A stretch of DNA of 64,000 bases from Carposina sasakii (Eukaryota > Arthropoda > Insecta > Lepidoptera > Carposinidae): assembly GCA_014607495.2 (NCBI GenBank), contig CP053161.1, positions 3,729,115-3,793,114 on the forward strand. Direction: 5' to 3'. Shown here in pieces: positions 1 to 12,000 of this stretch. A program made the translations under genes and the position numbers. The notes under the pieces were generated by a model, which searched no databases, was not told the origin of the DNA, and saw only the letters and a program-made list of their open reading frames with translations. The first letter of the stretch is position 1; the number at the start of each line of letters is the position of its first letter.

Positions 1-1155
1 CAATGGCTCGACGTAATCGTTATGAGAATCGATGTCGAGCTTTTGAGCCAGTAAATGTACAAGTATAGGATCCCAGGTCGATGTGTCCACTCCCATCTTT
101 TGTATGGCGTGTAGACATTCATTGGTGGTGTCATGTAACTTCTTCATAAGTGTAGCCGTTTCGACTTGCATAGCTGGTAGACTAAGAAGAGAGGTAATAT
201 GTGAAGTGAATATTAATTTTTTATTGTTATAGCGATTATTAAGGATGTCCCATGATATTTGGTAGTTATCAGAGCTCACGTTTAAATGTTGAATTAGCTT
301 TTCAGCTTCTCCCTTCAATTTACCTTTTAGAAATTGGAGTTTTTGGGCGCTAGACAAGGACGGGTTGTTGTGAATGGACTCTTGGAATAAGTCCTTAAAT
401 GAAATCCACTGTTGATAATTTCCAGTAAACGTCGGTATTTCCATTGTTGGTGTGGACTTTTCTCTATGCGAGACCGACCACATCTTTGTGTTAATAGCTC
501 TTTTTATGGTGTTAAAAGTTTTTTCATATTTTGCAATCTCCCTTTCATACGCCTCATAATTGGTATTGCTTTCATCTTTCTGTTCACTGTCGATTTCCCA
601 GTGTAAGGTGTCGATAGTTCCCCACCTAGATTGTAACATCTTGAGAGCATCTTCAAACTCCCACTTATTAACTAGCGTGTCGATGTCAATATCAGCAACC
701 GTTTTTGAGAAAGCTTTAAAGTTGCTAACCTGCTTGCGCAACATGTCATCTAGTCTGCTGATGCTCGATTCAGGCTTTCGTGGTGCTACACTTGGTGAAG
801 TGTAGAAGGTTGGGTTGGTTGGTGGAGGAATCATCAATGGTGTAGCTGGTTTTAAGAGTGGTGTAGTTGGCTTACTTTTTTCCCCGTGGTAATTTTGTAG
901 GAATTGTCTAGCCTGGTTATAAAATTCCTTTGTACGTTCATATTCCTTGCCCGTAAAATAAGGATGTTCGTTGTCTCCAAAGCTACATAACTGGTTATGA
1001 TTAGAGTTAAACTCATTCCAGTAACTATCTAAGGTATCTAGCTTCCTCTTAACATAATCTGGTGTTTTGCGGTCGTGGCCATCCTTCTTGAAGTTTGTCA
1101 GAAGTTGGTCCATCCCCGCCATAAGTTGATTTTGCGTTTCTAGTAAACCCTCCAT
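1..1155 (-). CDS. BEL/Pao retrotransposon gag, N-terminal 385 codons
   Basis: Open on - from ATG at 1155 to the window edge with no stop, so it continues outside. It starts MEGLLETQNQLMAGMDQLL. A later block, MEIPTFTGNYQQWISFKDLF then FLKGKLKGEAEKLIQHL, is the DUF1759 (Pao gag) signature seen in BEL/Pao elements. Upstream lie a leader, a tRNA-Tyr primer site and an LTR (separate entries). The reading frame is intact over the visible part, so the insertion may be young. It lies upstream of the first VPS13 exon of the window, on the opposite strand, presumably in an intron. Confidence 0.85.
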   Translation of the reverse strand, partial: MEGLLETQNQLMAGMDQLLTNFKKDGHDRKTPDYVKRKLDTLDSYWNEFNSNHNQLCSFGDNEHPYFTGKEYERTKEFYNQARQFLQNYHGEKSKPTTPLLKPATPLMIPPPTNPTFYTSPSVAPRKPESSISRLDDMLRKQVSNFKAFSKTVADIDIDTLVNKWEFEDALKMLQSRWGTIDTLHWEIDSEQKDESNTNYEAYEREIAKYEKTFNTIKRAINTKMWSVSHREKSTPTMEIPTFTGNYQQWISFKDLFQESIHNNPSLSSAQKLQFLKGKLKGEAEKLIQHLNVSSDNYQISWDILNNRYNNKKLIFTSHITSLLSLPAMQVETATLMKKLHDTTNECLHAIQKMGVDTSTWDPILVHLLAQKLDIDSHNDYVEPL

Positions 1156-1435
1156 GGTGATGGTGTTGTAAAGCAAAGTAAAAATGGAAAGATCTTACTT
1201 GGATTGGTGTCGGATTTGGTGATACTGCGATCCTTAGTCAGGCTCGGTGGTGGCAGTTAAACAGCTCGGCCTGGTAATGGCAAGAGCTCGCTCTGGACTT
1301 AATCTGTCCACAGCGCTGGTATAACTCAGGAACTGTTTGTCGCAAAACAGTGAAATCCTCGTGCACTACACTTTTTATAACACACTTGTTTTGAAAATGT
1401 CACTGATTTAACACTCACGACTAGTTCCTTTTACG

Positions 1436-1448
1436 CTCGAAGGACCAT
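1436..1448 (-). other. Primer binding site (tRNA-Tyr type) of BEL/Pao element
   Basis: The minus strand reads TGGTCCTTCGAGC, complementary to the 3' end of eukaryotic tRNA-Tyr (GCTCGAAGGA plus CCA). It sits just inside the predicted LTR and 281 bp before the gag ATG, as expected for reverse transcription priming. Confidence 0.6.
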
Positions 1449-1453
1449 TTAAA

Positions 1454-1754
1454 TGTACGGTTCGTACATCTAGAATAAAGGATGGTGAATAGAAAGTCAC
1501 TGGTTATAATCACTGAGGTTTATTCTAAGAATAAACACGATCTAAGTAACACTAAAGAATGGTAAAGTAACTGGTAAGTAAATGGTGAGATAGGAGAGTG
1601 AATACGCGCGATTGGTTTGGTGATCGGTATTACACTGGTAGGTACAACGAATTGTAATTAGAACATCAAAGTATAAAGTAATTAAATAAATAAGCGCGCC
1701 GTGTAATATTGCTGACGCGACTTAGGAGTTCAATGTACGGTCATAGATCGTACA
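1454..1754 (-). repeat. Putative 5' LTR of the BEL/Pao element
   Basis: Starts TGTACG and ends CGTACA, a 6-bp inverted terminal match with the TG...CA rule, directly outside the primer site. Only one LTR is in the window, so boundaries and target-site duplication cannot be confirmed. Confidence 0.45.
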
Positions 1755-1845
1755 TGTACAGTTGCGACAGATGTACGAGTAGTTTTAATTTAGAATAACC
1801 CATCATAGCGTCTACGTGTATTTAAGAAATAGTATCTTTATCTAT

Positions 1846-1995
1846 TATTTATTTATAAAATTATTAATAAAGAAAATGGAAAAAATTCTTCACCCGAGCG
1901 GGAATCGAACCCACGACCACCGCAAACTGTGCCAGCCGCTATAACCACTAAGCCACCGGGTAAATTACTCAGATGACGAATTTTACCATCTCAGA
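1846..1995 (-). repeat. tRNA-derived SINE, 5'-truncated copy
   Basis: The reverse strand has a tRNA-like head (AGTGGTTATAGCGGC, then GGGTTCGATTCCCGCTCGGG) followed by a tail ending in ATTAATAATTTTAT. Same family as copies near 9.4, 10.15, 19.8, 50.95 and 55.1 kb. Confidence 0.8.
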
Positions 1996-2139
1996 GTTTT
2001 TTGTAACATGTTGGAACGAACGCCGAACATGTATTGCCGGATGCAGAGAATGTTGCATCGCTCGCAGAGCATTTGCAACAAAACCTAACTTAACTGAGCT
2101 GACCATGATTTCCCTCTACTAATCATGTTTCTACTCTAG

Positions 2140-5100
2140 GATCCAATCCACCAAGAAAGCGTAGACTCAGGACTCGAGAGCGACAGTGAAGAGCGAGTCT
2201 GTTCCTACCTCTTCCTCGAAGTGAAGGAACCCCTGGAGTTGACCCTGACTCCAGGCGCGGTGGAGACACTAGTGAGCCTGCTGGCGGCCTATAGGTCCCG
2301 TGCGGGGCTGCCTGGTGCCGCCGCAGCGACGGCTGAGCTATCGCTTGTTAATGACATTGGTGAGTACATATCAATCAGAGACACATTAGCACCCACGCGA
2401 TCCCACATGTCCCCTCGGCCCAGATCAGCGTGTTGGCGTGTTCTCTTGCCCTACTCTCGACAACATCGACACGCACACACAGTGTGTTTCTAGTTAACAC
2501 TACGACATGCTTCAGTGAACGATAGGCATCGGCGCCCCCTGATTACGAAACTTGCAAGTGCGGGAGCGACACAATCTCAATAAGGAATATGCGTCTGACA
2601 CGAAAACAGATTTTTAAATATTTAATTTGAAAGATATTACAAATACAAACCGAATAGTGCAAAAATAACATCAATCGGTTAGTAAATACCAAAGTTACAG
2701 GAGTTTAAAAGTTTTAAAAATTTAACGAAAAACTACATAAAAGGAGTCAAAACATACAATTTTACCCATATTTTGAATTATCTCATTGATTTAATAAATA
2801 CTTTATTAATATCAGCACCTATTAATAAACAATTTTTATTGACAATACACAAAATATAAAATAATACGTTTATAAAATAAGATTGTATTTTTCCCCATAT
2901 TAATTTGAGACTATGACGTCAAAGTCTTTGCCATTTTAGTATGAAGCAAACGGAGTGTTTTAAAAACATTTTGCCGGCTTGTATTTTTAAATCGCTGTAA
3001 ATCCAAAACGATTAAAGTTAGATATGCCATTCCAAGGGCAAACTTTATTCATTTTTTACGTAGAATATAAAAATGAAATAAAAAAAATCATGCATATACC
3101 CTATTATCGCTATAGCGCATCGTCTTTGATATTACAATTTTGGTAATAGCCTTGCGGAACTCTGTGCGCGCTAGTATTTACTACATACAAATGAAACGCA
3201 CTCTACCTGCGACTGACTTCTGTGATGATTCCAGGTCCAGGATCCACTCTGCAGCTGCGCACGCGCGCGGAGACAGACCTGGCAGGACGGCCGCGTGTGC
3301 TGGTCACTGCCGACTACGATAACGACACCAGCCGACCTAGTACGCCTGGTGAGAATGCTCTCGTTACAGTCATAACGTAAAAACGTAGGTCAATATGTCA
3401 TCTGATATTTATTTGTGTACATAATTAATGTCATATTCATTATTTCTCACCTTGGATGAATTATAACTAGATTCAGTGACAGCGCTCAAAAAATGACACG
3501 ACAAATAGCTGCTCAAATGTATGGCTGGACATCTATTGTCATAAATTGATAAAAGCAAAGTCGAGTCTTATGGTAACAACATAAGATTCAAGTTTAATAA
3601 TCTAATGCAGTTATTACGTTTACATAGATTCACTGGTGCCACTTTTTATAAAGATTTCATTATGAAACCCCGCGTCTACCTATAAGCACGTCACTGTTTC
3701 TCACACACTACACATTACAGTAAAATGCATTATACACTTTGCTGTTATAAATAATCAATCTTAAATCAAATAAATATTTATAGTTTGTCTTTGTTCTTAT
3801 CCGAATCTTTATTGTACAGAAGGCCCTACAGTAAATACATACAAATAAAGGAATTCATACAAAGGCGTGCTTATTTCTGCAAAAGATTTCTTCCAGCATA
3901 ATAGAACAATGTTCATTATTTTTCCACGTATTTCTGTGTACAAGTAAATATTATTCTATATTCTCTGTCTTATAAATAAAGTTTGTTCGTGTTGTAAAAG
4001 TAGACTGAAAAATTAAGTCTTATTTTTCAACACAAGCTAACGTCTAGTAGTAAACAGATAAAAAATGAGAGAAAACTAGCTCGTAAATAGGGAATATCTG
4101 ATAAAAGACTACGTTTATTTCTTCAGGATGTGATACATCCGGAGCAGACTTACTCGATGTAAAGGAATCGAAACCAGAAATGGCTGATCTTGCTGACGAA
4201 TGGGAAATGTAAGTTAAAAATAAATCTGTTCAAGATATGTTTGACTTTAAATTTATAAAAAAAAAATGCTTTTTATGTGTAATGCCGAATTTACACATTG
4301 AATAAATTGGCTTCATAGTATCCATCTACACTAATATTATAAAGAGGAAAACTTTGTTTGTTTGGTTGTAATGAATAGGCTCAAAAACTACGGGACCGAT
4401 TTTAAAAATTCTTTCACCGTTAGAATCCTTATAGGACCTGGATGAACATAGGCTATAAGAATTTCCCGATATTCCCACGGGAAGACGACAAACGGGAATT
4501 CTATATTTTTTACGAAAACCACTATACATATGAAGCTGAAATCGGGCATATATGTTCATTGGGGAGAGCAAGGGAGGACTAAAAACGGATTTCCCGAAAT
4601 TCCCACGGGAAGGGGACAAACGGGAATTCATAATTTTTACGAAAACCGCTATACATATTAAGCTGAAATTGGGCATAGATGTTCATTAGGGACTGCAAGT
4701 AAGCACTAAGGACGAATTTCCCGAAATTCCCACGGGAAGGGGGCCAACGGGAATTAATTATTTTTTATGAAAACGGTTACACATATGAATCTTAAGTTGG
4801 GCATATTTGTTTATTTGGGACCCCGAGGAAGCACTAGGAACGGATTTCTCGAAACTCCCACGGGAAGGGGACAAACGGGAATTCATTTTTTTACGACAAG
4901 CGCGATACATATGAATTCGAAATTAGACCTGTACGTTCATTAGGGACTGCGAGGGAGCGCTAAGAACGAATTTCCCGAAATTCCCACGGGAAGGGGACTA
5001 ACGGGAATTCAATTTTTTTACAAAAACCGCTGTACATGTGAAGCTAAAATCGGAGACTGCGGGGAAGCACTAAGAATTGATTTCCCGAAATTCCCACGGG

Positions 5101-6033
5101 AAGGGACTGTCTGTGCGTTTGTGCACGCTAATCTCAGGAACGGCTTAACCGATTTCGGTGCAGTTTTCAGGAATATATTGTGACAGGTCCCACTTAACAT
5201 ATAGGCTACTTTTTATCCCGGGAAAATGTTTTTATCCCGGATAATTTCGACATTTTTTTTTCTGTAGTCCACGCGGACGGAGTCGCGGGCGTCCACTAGT
5301 ATCACATAAATGAATAGACTTGTTTTAGACCAGTTTAGTTAGTTTAGTTTTTTATGCCAAAAACGCCTCCATTAAACAAGTGCCGCCGGATAAAAACATA
5401 AAAAACATTTAATCTTCTAATTATATTTTTAAAAATTATACATAATAAAATAACTTTTTTTTAAATTCATCACGGACGTAAGACAATGGAAACTATGGCC
5501 ATGCAGCCATTTATCTGTAAATAGTGACATGGTTATAATTCAGTATCCAACTATTTTTCCTCCACTAGTTGTGAGAGCGGGCGGGCGTTTTCCCCCTCCA
5601 CCCCGCTGCAGCCCCCTCCCTCGCAGGACGTGACGGACCTCTACCGCCGACACACGGACCGTCTGCTCAGCATACGTCTGCATGACATGGACCAGCTCAC
5701 GGTGAGTGCTGCCATATGTGCACATCAGCCTTTTGCAGTCCACTGAATGTAGGCCTCCCCCAGGGCACGCCACAAGGCTACTGCCACAGGGGGGTTTTGC
5801 CCATAGTCACCATGCTGGGCAGGCGGGTTGGTGACCGCAGACTAGACTTATGTACTCTCGGAGACCACAAGACGGCTAACTAACTAGACATATTCCAGGT
5901 GCTGTGCCCTCAACGCTCTGCCTGCAAACTGCACGTGCTGCATCCGAGCAAACACAACACTCGGTACTATATCGTTGTGGAGCGCACTTCTAAGTACAAC
6001 TCTACTACTATTGTGGTCCGGTCTCCTTTACAG
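2140..6033 (+). CDS. Vps13: VPS13 exons 1-5 of the window
   Basis: Exons 2140-2359, 3235-3348, 4127-4208, 5569-5701 and 5899-6033, with out-phases 1, 1, 2, 0 and 0. The first begins [18 protein letters not shown], an acidic stretch, then [18 protein letters not shown]. The second and third encode a polar linker, and the fourth has a proline-rich start and [19 protein letters not shown]. The fifth ([14 protein letters not shown] to VVRSPLQ) begins the repeated beta-rich region typical of the centre of VPS13 proteins. All acceptors are AG and all donors GT. The polar parts carry little family signal and are supported mainly by phase continuity and GC-rich coding composition. Confidence 0.75.
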
Positions 6034-9000
6034 GTGCGTTTTACCAATTGTTAGTCTATGTACGTACATAAAATCTAGACTAATAGTTTATATAATTTCA
6101 GCGTTTCAGGAGTTCGTTTAGTTTGTAAAGTTGTAGTGAAGAAGAAACTATCTCAGTGGCGTAGCTAGGTAACCAGGGGCCCTAGGGCAAATAAAAAAAT
6201 GGGGCCCCACTGCTATTTCAACTAATTAAATTTTGAGCAAAACATGCTCACTTTCTATCTTCTTTGTTTACTATCTTCTCTTTATTGCACGTGACTAGAC
6301 ATTACGAAGAATTTTTGAAGTTTACGAGCCCCATAATTGAAAGACTGCCTAGATATGCAATAGATGCGCGAGCGTAGCGAGCGCGAAATTTTTTCTCGTA
6401 TTTACCACGTAACTTCTCTATTATATACTATATACATATAATCAAGCCTTTATCCCTTACGGGGTAGGCAGAGCACCAAGGGCTGATAGAACCAAATGGT
6501 GCCACTTCTAACCAATTTTGAGGGTATAGTTGAGATGTACAAGTTCGGTTACTTGTCTATTACCTTCTTGAAAATTCAAGCTCTACCGAGAATTTCTGAC
6601 CATTGCTAAAATATGAGATAGGTTACAATTGAGTAGACGTTACCAAGAATTTTTGGAGTTTACGAGCCCCATAATTGAAAACTGAAAGAATCATAATAGA
6701 TGCGCGAGCGGAGCGAACGCGAAGTTTTTTCTCGTATTTACCACATAACTCAAGTAAGTTGTCTATTACTTTTGAAAATTCAAACTCTGCCCAGGAATTT
6801 ACGGTAAGGATTCGAGGGCCCCCTGACCTTAGGTAGCTACGCCACTGGTCTATCTACAGTTTCGCAACATCCATTAGCTATCTCGTTCATGTTGCCAATA
6901 GCAAACTTATAGCGAAAGCCTACAGCCACTTTTCGCATAGCAGATATCTATAGTCATTCACAAGTTGCTAGCTCATTGCCTGAGAACGCTCCTAAGTTCC
7001 TTAGTTAACCCTTACGATATGCACAAAAAGAGATAAAGCTGATATATCAGCACAGGACTGAAATAAAATAAGCTTATTTACATATTGATGTACCTACCAA
7101 CCCAATGATACCTGTCAAGCACAAATGCAACCAGCCGTGTAAGCTCTAGAGCGTTCCAAAGAAATATACATACATACATAAATAGACTCGAAAAACCTAA
7201 CCCTCCTTCAGCATAGACTGTTAATAAACTTTCGCTCGATAAAATACATTTCGCTCACGTTAAAGATGTTTCATATCACACAGGTCCGCAACGAGACCTC
7301 CTACGCTCTAGAACTGTACTACAAGACGACAGACCTTCAAGCCGTGGGCGAGGACCTGGTCGGCTCCCTCACCAACCCGTTTGATGACAAGATGCGCATC
7401 GCGGTGTTAGCTCCACACGACACTTATAACGTGCCGCTGTATATCGCGTATCATTGCAAGCTGTTCCTACTGCCCTCCAATTTTGAGTAAGTTTATTAAT
7501 AATACAGGAAGCATTAGTATAGTTAGATATTGTAGTCCACAGCTGGATGTAGGCTTCCTAGCTTCTCTTTGATATCTTAAAGGACATTAGCCTATTGCGG
7601 ACGTAGGTTTCCTAGCTTCTCTTTGATGTCTTAAAGGACATTAGCCTTTTGCGGACGTAGGCTTCCTAGCTTCTCTTTGATATCTTAAAGGACATTAGCC
7701 TATTGCGGACGTAGGCTTTCTAGCTTCTCTTTGATGTCTTAAAGGACATTAGCCTATTGCGGACGTAGGCTTTCTATCTTCTCTTTGATATCTTAAAGGA
7801 CATTAGCCTATTGCGGACGTAGGCTTCCTAGCTTCTCTTTGATGTCTTAAAGGACATTAGCCTATTGCGGACGTAGGCTTCCTAGCTTCTCTTTGATATC
7901 TTAAAGGACATTAGCCTATTGCGGACGTAGGCTTCCTAGCTTCTCTTTGATGTCTTAAAGGACATTAGCCTATTGCGGACGTAGGCTTCCTAGCTTCTTT
8001 TTGATGTCTTAAAGGATGTAGGCTTCCTAACTCCTCGTGATATTTACAACGTGCCGCTGTTTATCGCCTATCATTGCAAGCTGTACCTATACTGCCCTCC
8101 AATTTTGAGTAAGTATATTAATACAGAAAATAAACATCAGCGTATTCCACTGCTGGACGTAGGTTTCCCCCAGAGCACGCAACAAGGCTACTGCCATAAG
8201 GGAGTTTGCCCGTAGTGGATTTTTATATTACGATAGTTATGGGTATCATCACTGTCATTTTGTGTCATGATGATAAACTTTTACAATTAGGAGAATTCTT
8301 CTATAATATATAGATAAATCGCTGAATGTGTTGCTAATCGCAAATCTCGAGAAATGCTGAACCGATTTCGCTAATTCTTTTTTAGACTATTCCTTGAAGT
8401 ACGAGGATGGTTCTTACGGAGAGGAAAATTTGAAAAAGTCAAAAACAACACTTTTATATGGCGGCCGCCCACGACTTTGTCCACGTGAAAGGGCATTATA
8501 CCCATGCAAAACCGGGGCGGATCCCTAGTATTATATAAGTATGATAGGCAACCCAGTAGATATACAGTTTTTTCATTGCCACCCTTAACGAAGGGTACGT
8601 ACTCTATACATCAAATAAAGTAAGTTTATGCCAAAAAAATGTTGGATAACGTAATTTTTTTTGAATTTTTTTTTATTATTTGATCGGGCCAGTTTATTAA
8701 CTCAACTTTGGACCCTAATATTTTGTAAACCAGACACTTCCCAGATATGCTTCCATGGAGAAAAATGATCGTCATGATGAGGAGATTCCGTAGTTTTCGG
8801 GAACGTTGACGACCAAAAATCACCCTGTATATTCTCCTAATCGTAATCCTAATTGTAATAACGAGGTTTTGGAACATTCCATTTCCCCCCAGGAGCTACC
8901 AGACCGCCACGCAGGGTATCTGGTGGATGGAGCTGGCGAGCGACGTGGGCACTCCGCGAGACATCGTATGTCCGGCCAAGGCGGATGACGACCCCAGGAT

Positions 9001-12000
9001 ATTCGCCATGAGGATACTTACGGATGAAGGTGGGGACAAGAAACTAAAGGGCTTCGAAAAGAGAGTGTAATTAATGTGTGGTATGGCGTTTAAGTTGTGT
9101 TGCACCGAACCAGGCTATACCGGTCTCATAAATTGAGAGTACGCTTCGCTCTAACGCAGCGTTATTACGTCGCGCTTTATATTGTATTTGTCAAAGCTTT
9201 CACACTAAGTACGCGACGTTACAGCGTAAAACGTTAACGCCCTACATTGCGTTAAATACGCTCTCTGTTTGCAGTTCCTATAACCACAAACTATTTGAAA
9301 AAAAAAAATATAATAACACTAGAGCATGTAAAAATTTTTATGAAAGGAATTTTGAGAAATTATTTCTATTATAAAATTATTAATAAAGAAATAGAAAAAA
9401 TTCCTCACCCGGGTGGGAATCGAACCCACGACCTCTGCATTCCGCGTGTCAGTGCTCTAACCACTGAGCCACCGGGTCAATTACTCGGATGACGAATTTA
9501 ACCATATATTTTTATATTAAACTTTAAATTATTTCTATATTAAACTTTGAATCCTATCGTCTAACACTAAGGATAATTATTATTATCGTTGGCTGAAGAA
9601 CTGATTATATTATATAAGGTGTCTACTGCTAGAAATATATGGATATGTTTGTCTCAGTGGCTATACACAGCTACCATTCTGATTTATAAAAAAAAGAAAA
9701 CAATTTTCTTTTAATTTCAGGTTGCCAATCAACAAAAGTGACCCGCTCAATACCCAACTACGTAATCCGGGTTCTACCCCCTCTAGCGATCTACAACCGG
9801 TTACCCGTAGCGGTGGAGTTAACCCGAGTCGCGGGGGTTAAGGGGGAGGAAACCAGGGGGGAGGGGAATCCCCCCTGGTCGATACGGATTGAGGCGGGAG
9901 ATGTATACACTGCATACACGTTTGAACTGACGAAAACGCACAAGATTGGTGTTGAGGTCCAGTATATGGGAATGCCGTGGAAGGGGACGTTTACTTTATC
10001 GCCTGGTTAGTAAATACACATATCGTTATGTGCTTATTATGTACCAATAGGAAAATTGTATCATATAAAACGCCTTATAATTGTCTTTAAGTAACTGTGA
10101 ATATGTTATTTATTATAAAATTATCAATAAAGAAAATGGAAAAAATTCTTCACTCGAGTGGGAATCGAACCCACGACCACTGCAAGCCGTGCCAGCCGCT
10201 ATAACCACTAAGCCACTAAATAGATGTTATTTTTATATATATATTTATATATATATATATTTCTGTGTGTACAATCTTCTTCTATATACATATAATAAAA
10301 TTGTAACGGATCGATGTATGTGCACGCTAATCTCAGAAACGGCTGAACCGATTTCGATGCAGTTTTCAGGAATATACTGTGACATTACCCATTTAACATA
10401 TAGGCTACTTTTTATCCCGGATAAATTCTAAATTTGTAATTATCTAATAGTTTTTTCTGTAGTCCACGCGGCCAAGTTGCGGGCGTCCACCAGTAAAGAA
10501 TAAAAAAAAAATACATGTGTATATGTATTTTTTTTATTCACGCCTTTATCCCTTAAGCACAAAAAAAAGATAAGAAAATCCTATTATGTCAACTTAGTTA
10601 TGCTTGACAGATCGCAACAAATATAGAAAGTAACCCTATAAAAAATTATAATCGACAAATAAGAAGTGTTTATATGGTTTCATGTCAAATAAATAATTTT
10701 CATTTTCATAAAGCTACAACATTGATTTGCAGAGCTAACCGAGAAACCAATAAACATGGTGTCAGAAATGGACAGCCTTCCCGGGAGCCGGCCCGGGCTG
10801 TGCGCACGCGTCGAAAGAGGCGCGAGGTGCCATCTGTTCCTGTTCGCTAGATACTGGCTCATCAACAAGACGGGGCTGCCGCTGCAGGGAAAGGTAATGA
10901 GGGTTTGAGAAACTGGTGGTATAATGCTAGTGCATTAGGATGTTTTGTATAGAACTTTTCTACATTATTAGCTGACTAAATTCTTCTTACCCAATTCTAT
11001 ATAATAAGGGTCGAATTTTGCAATGTTCAGATCGCGAATCCGATAGACGCGATCGCGAATGCTATGGATTGCGTTTCTAATGAATCTGTACCTTTCTCAG
11101 GGTCGTGATTATTATTATGACCTTATCTCATCTAAGCGCAATTTCCGTGCCTTCAAAGAATTTTGTCACGCTTATTATTGTCATAATAAGTCATAGGTAA
11201 CATAAAGTAGCCGTATGTTACAATTGTAATAATATTGTCAGTCAGTGCTTAATGTAATATTAATCATACCTATCTTCATACTTCACATTCTGTTTTTCTA
11301 TTAGTTTTAATGCTTTATAGTTGCTAGTTAGGTCCCCCCGGGATTTCCTATGCTATGTTATGCATTTTTCTGGTCGCCTTTGTTGATCCTGGCTCACAGG
11401 AGTTGCAGAGGCGGGAATGAGTGGTGGGCCAATCCCGGTTTTTCTCCAGGGTCGTCACAGCGACACCGTAACCGAGCTGGGTCCGTCCGTGGCGCTGTGG
11501 CGCGGGCCGGGGGCGCTGCGTCTGCGCGCGCCGCAGGGGGCGTGGTCCCGAGCCGTGTGGCCGCTCGCCGCCGCGCCCGGCCTGCTGGCGCTGCGCCGCG
11601 CCGCGCTCCGCTGCCGGCTGCTCCTGGCGGTCAGTGCTAGCGCAGGGGGCGTGGTCCCGAGCCGTGTGGCCGCTCGCCGCCGCGCCCGGCCTGCTGGCGC
11701 AGCGCCGCGCCGCGCTCCGCTGCCGGCTGCTCCTGGCGGTCAGTGCTAGCGCAGGGGGCGTGGTCCCGAGCCGTGTGGCCGCTTGCCGCCGCGCCCGGCC
11801 TGCTGGCGCTGCGCCGCGCCGCGCTCCGCTGCCGGCTGCTCCTGGCGGTCAGTGCTAGCGCAGGGGGCGTGGTCCCGAGCCGTGTGGCCGCTCGCCGCCG
11901 CGCCCGGCCTGCTGGCGCTGCGCCGCGCCGCGCTCCGCTGCCGGCTGCTCCTGGCGGTCAGTGCTAGCGCAGGGGGCGTGGTCCCGCGCCGTGTGGCCGC

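Noticed and set aside
1855..1975. Possible tRNA gene (tRNA-like sequence, both boxes)
   Set aside because: Same tRNA-like unit occurs six times with a SINE tail and the stems do not pair as a functional tRNA; called a SINE.
7548..8018. CRISPR-like array
   Set aside because: Units are contiguous 54-bp tandem copies without unique spacers, and the genome is eukaryotic.
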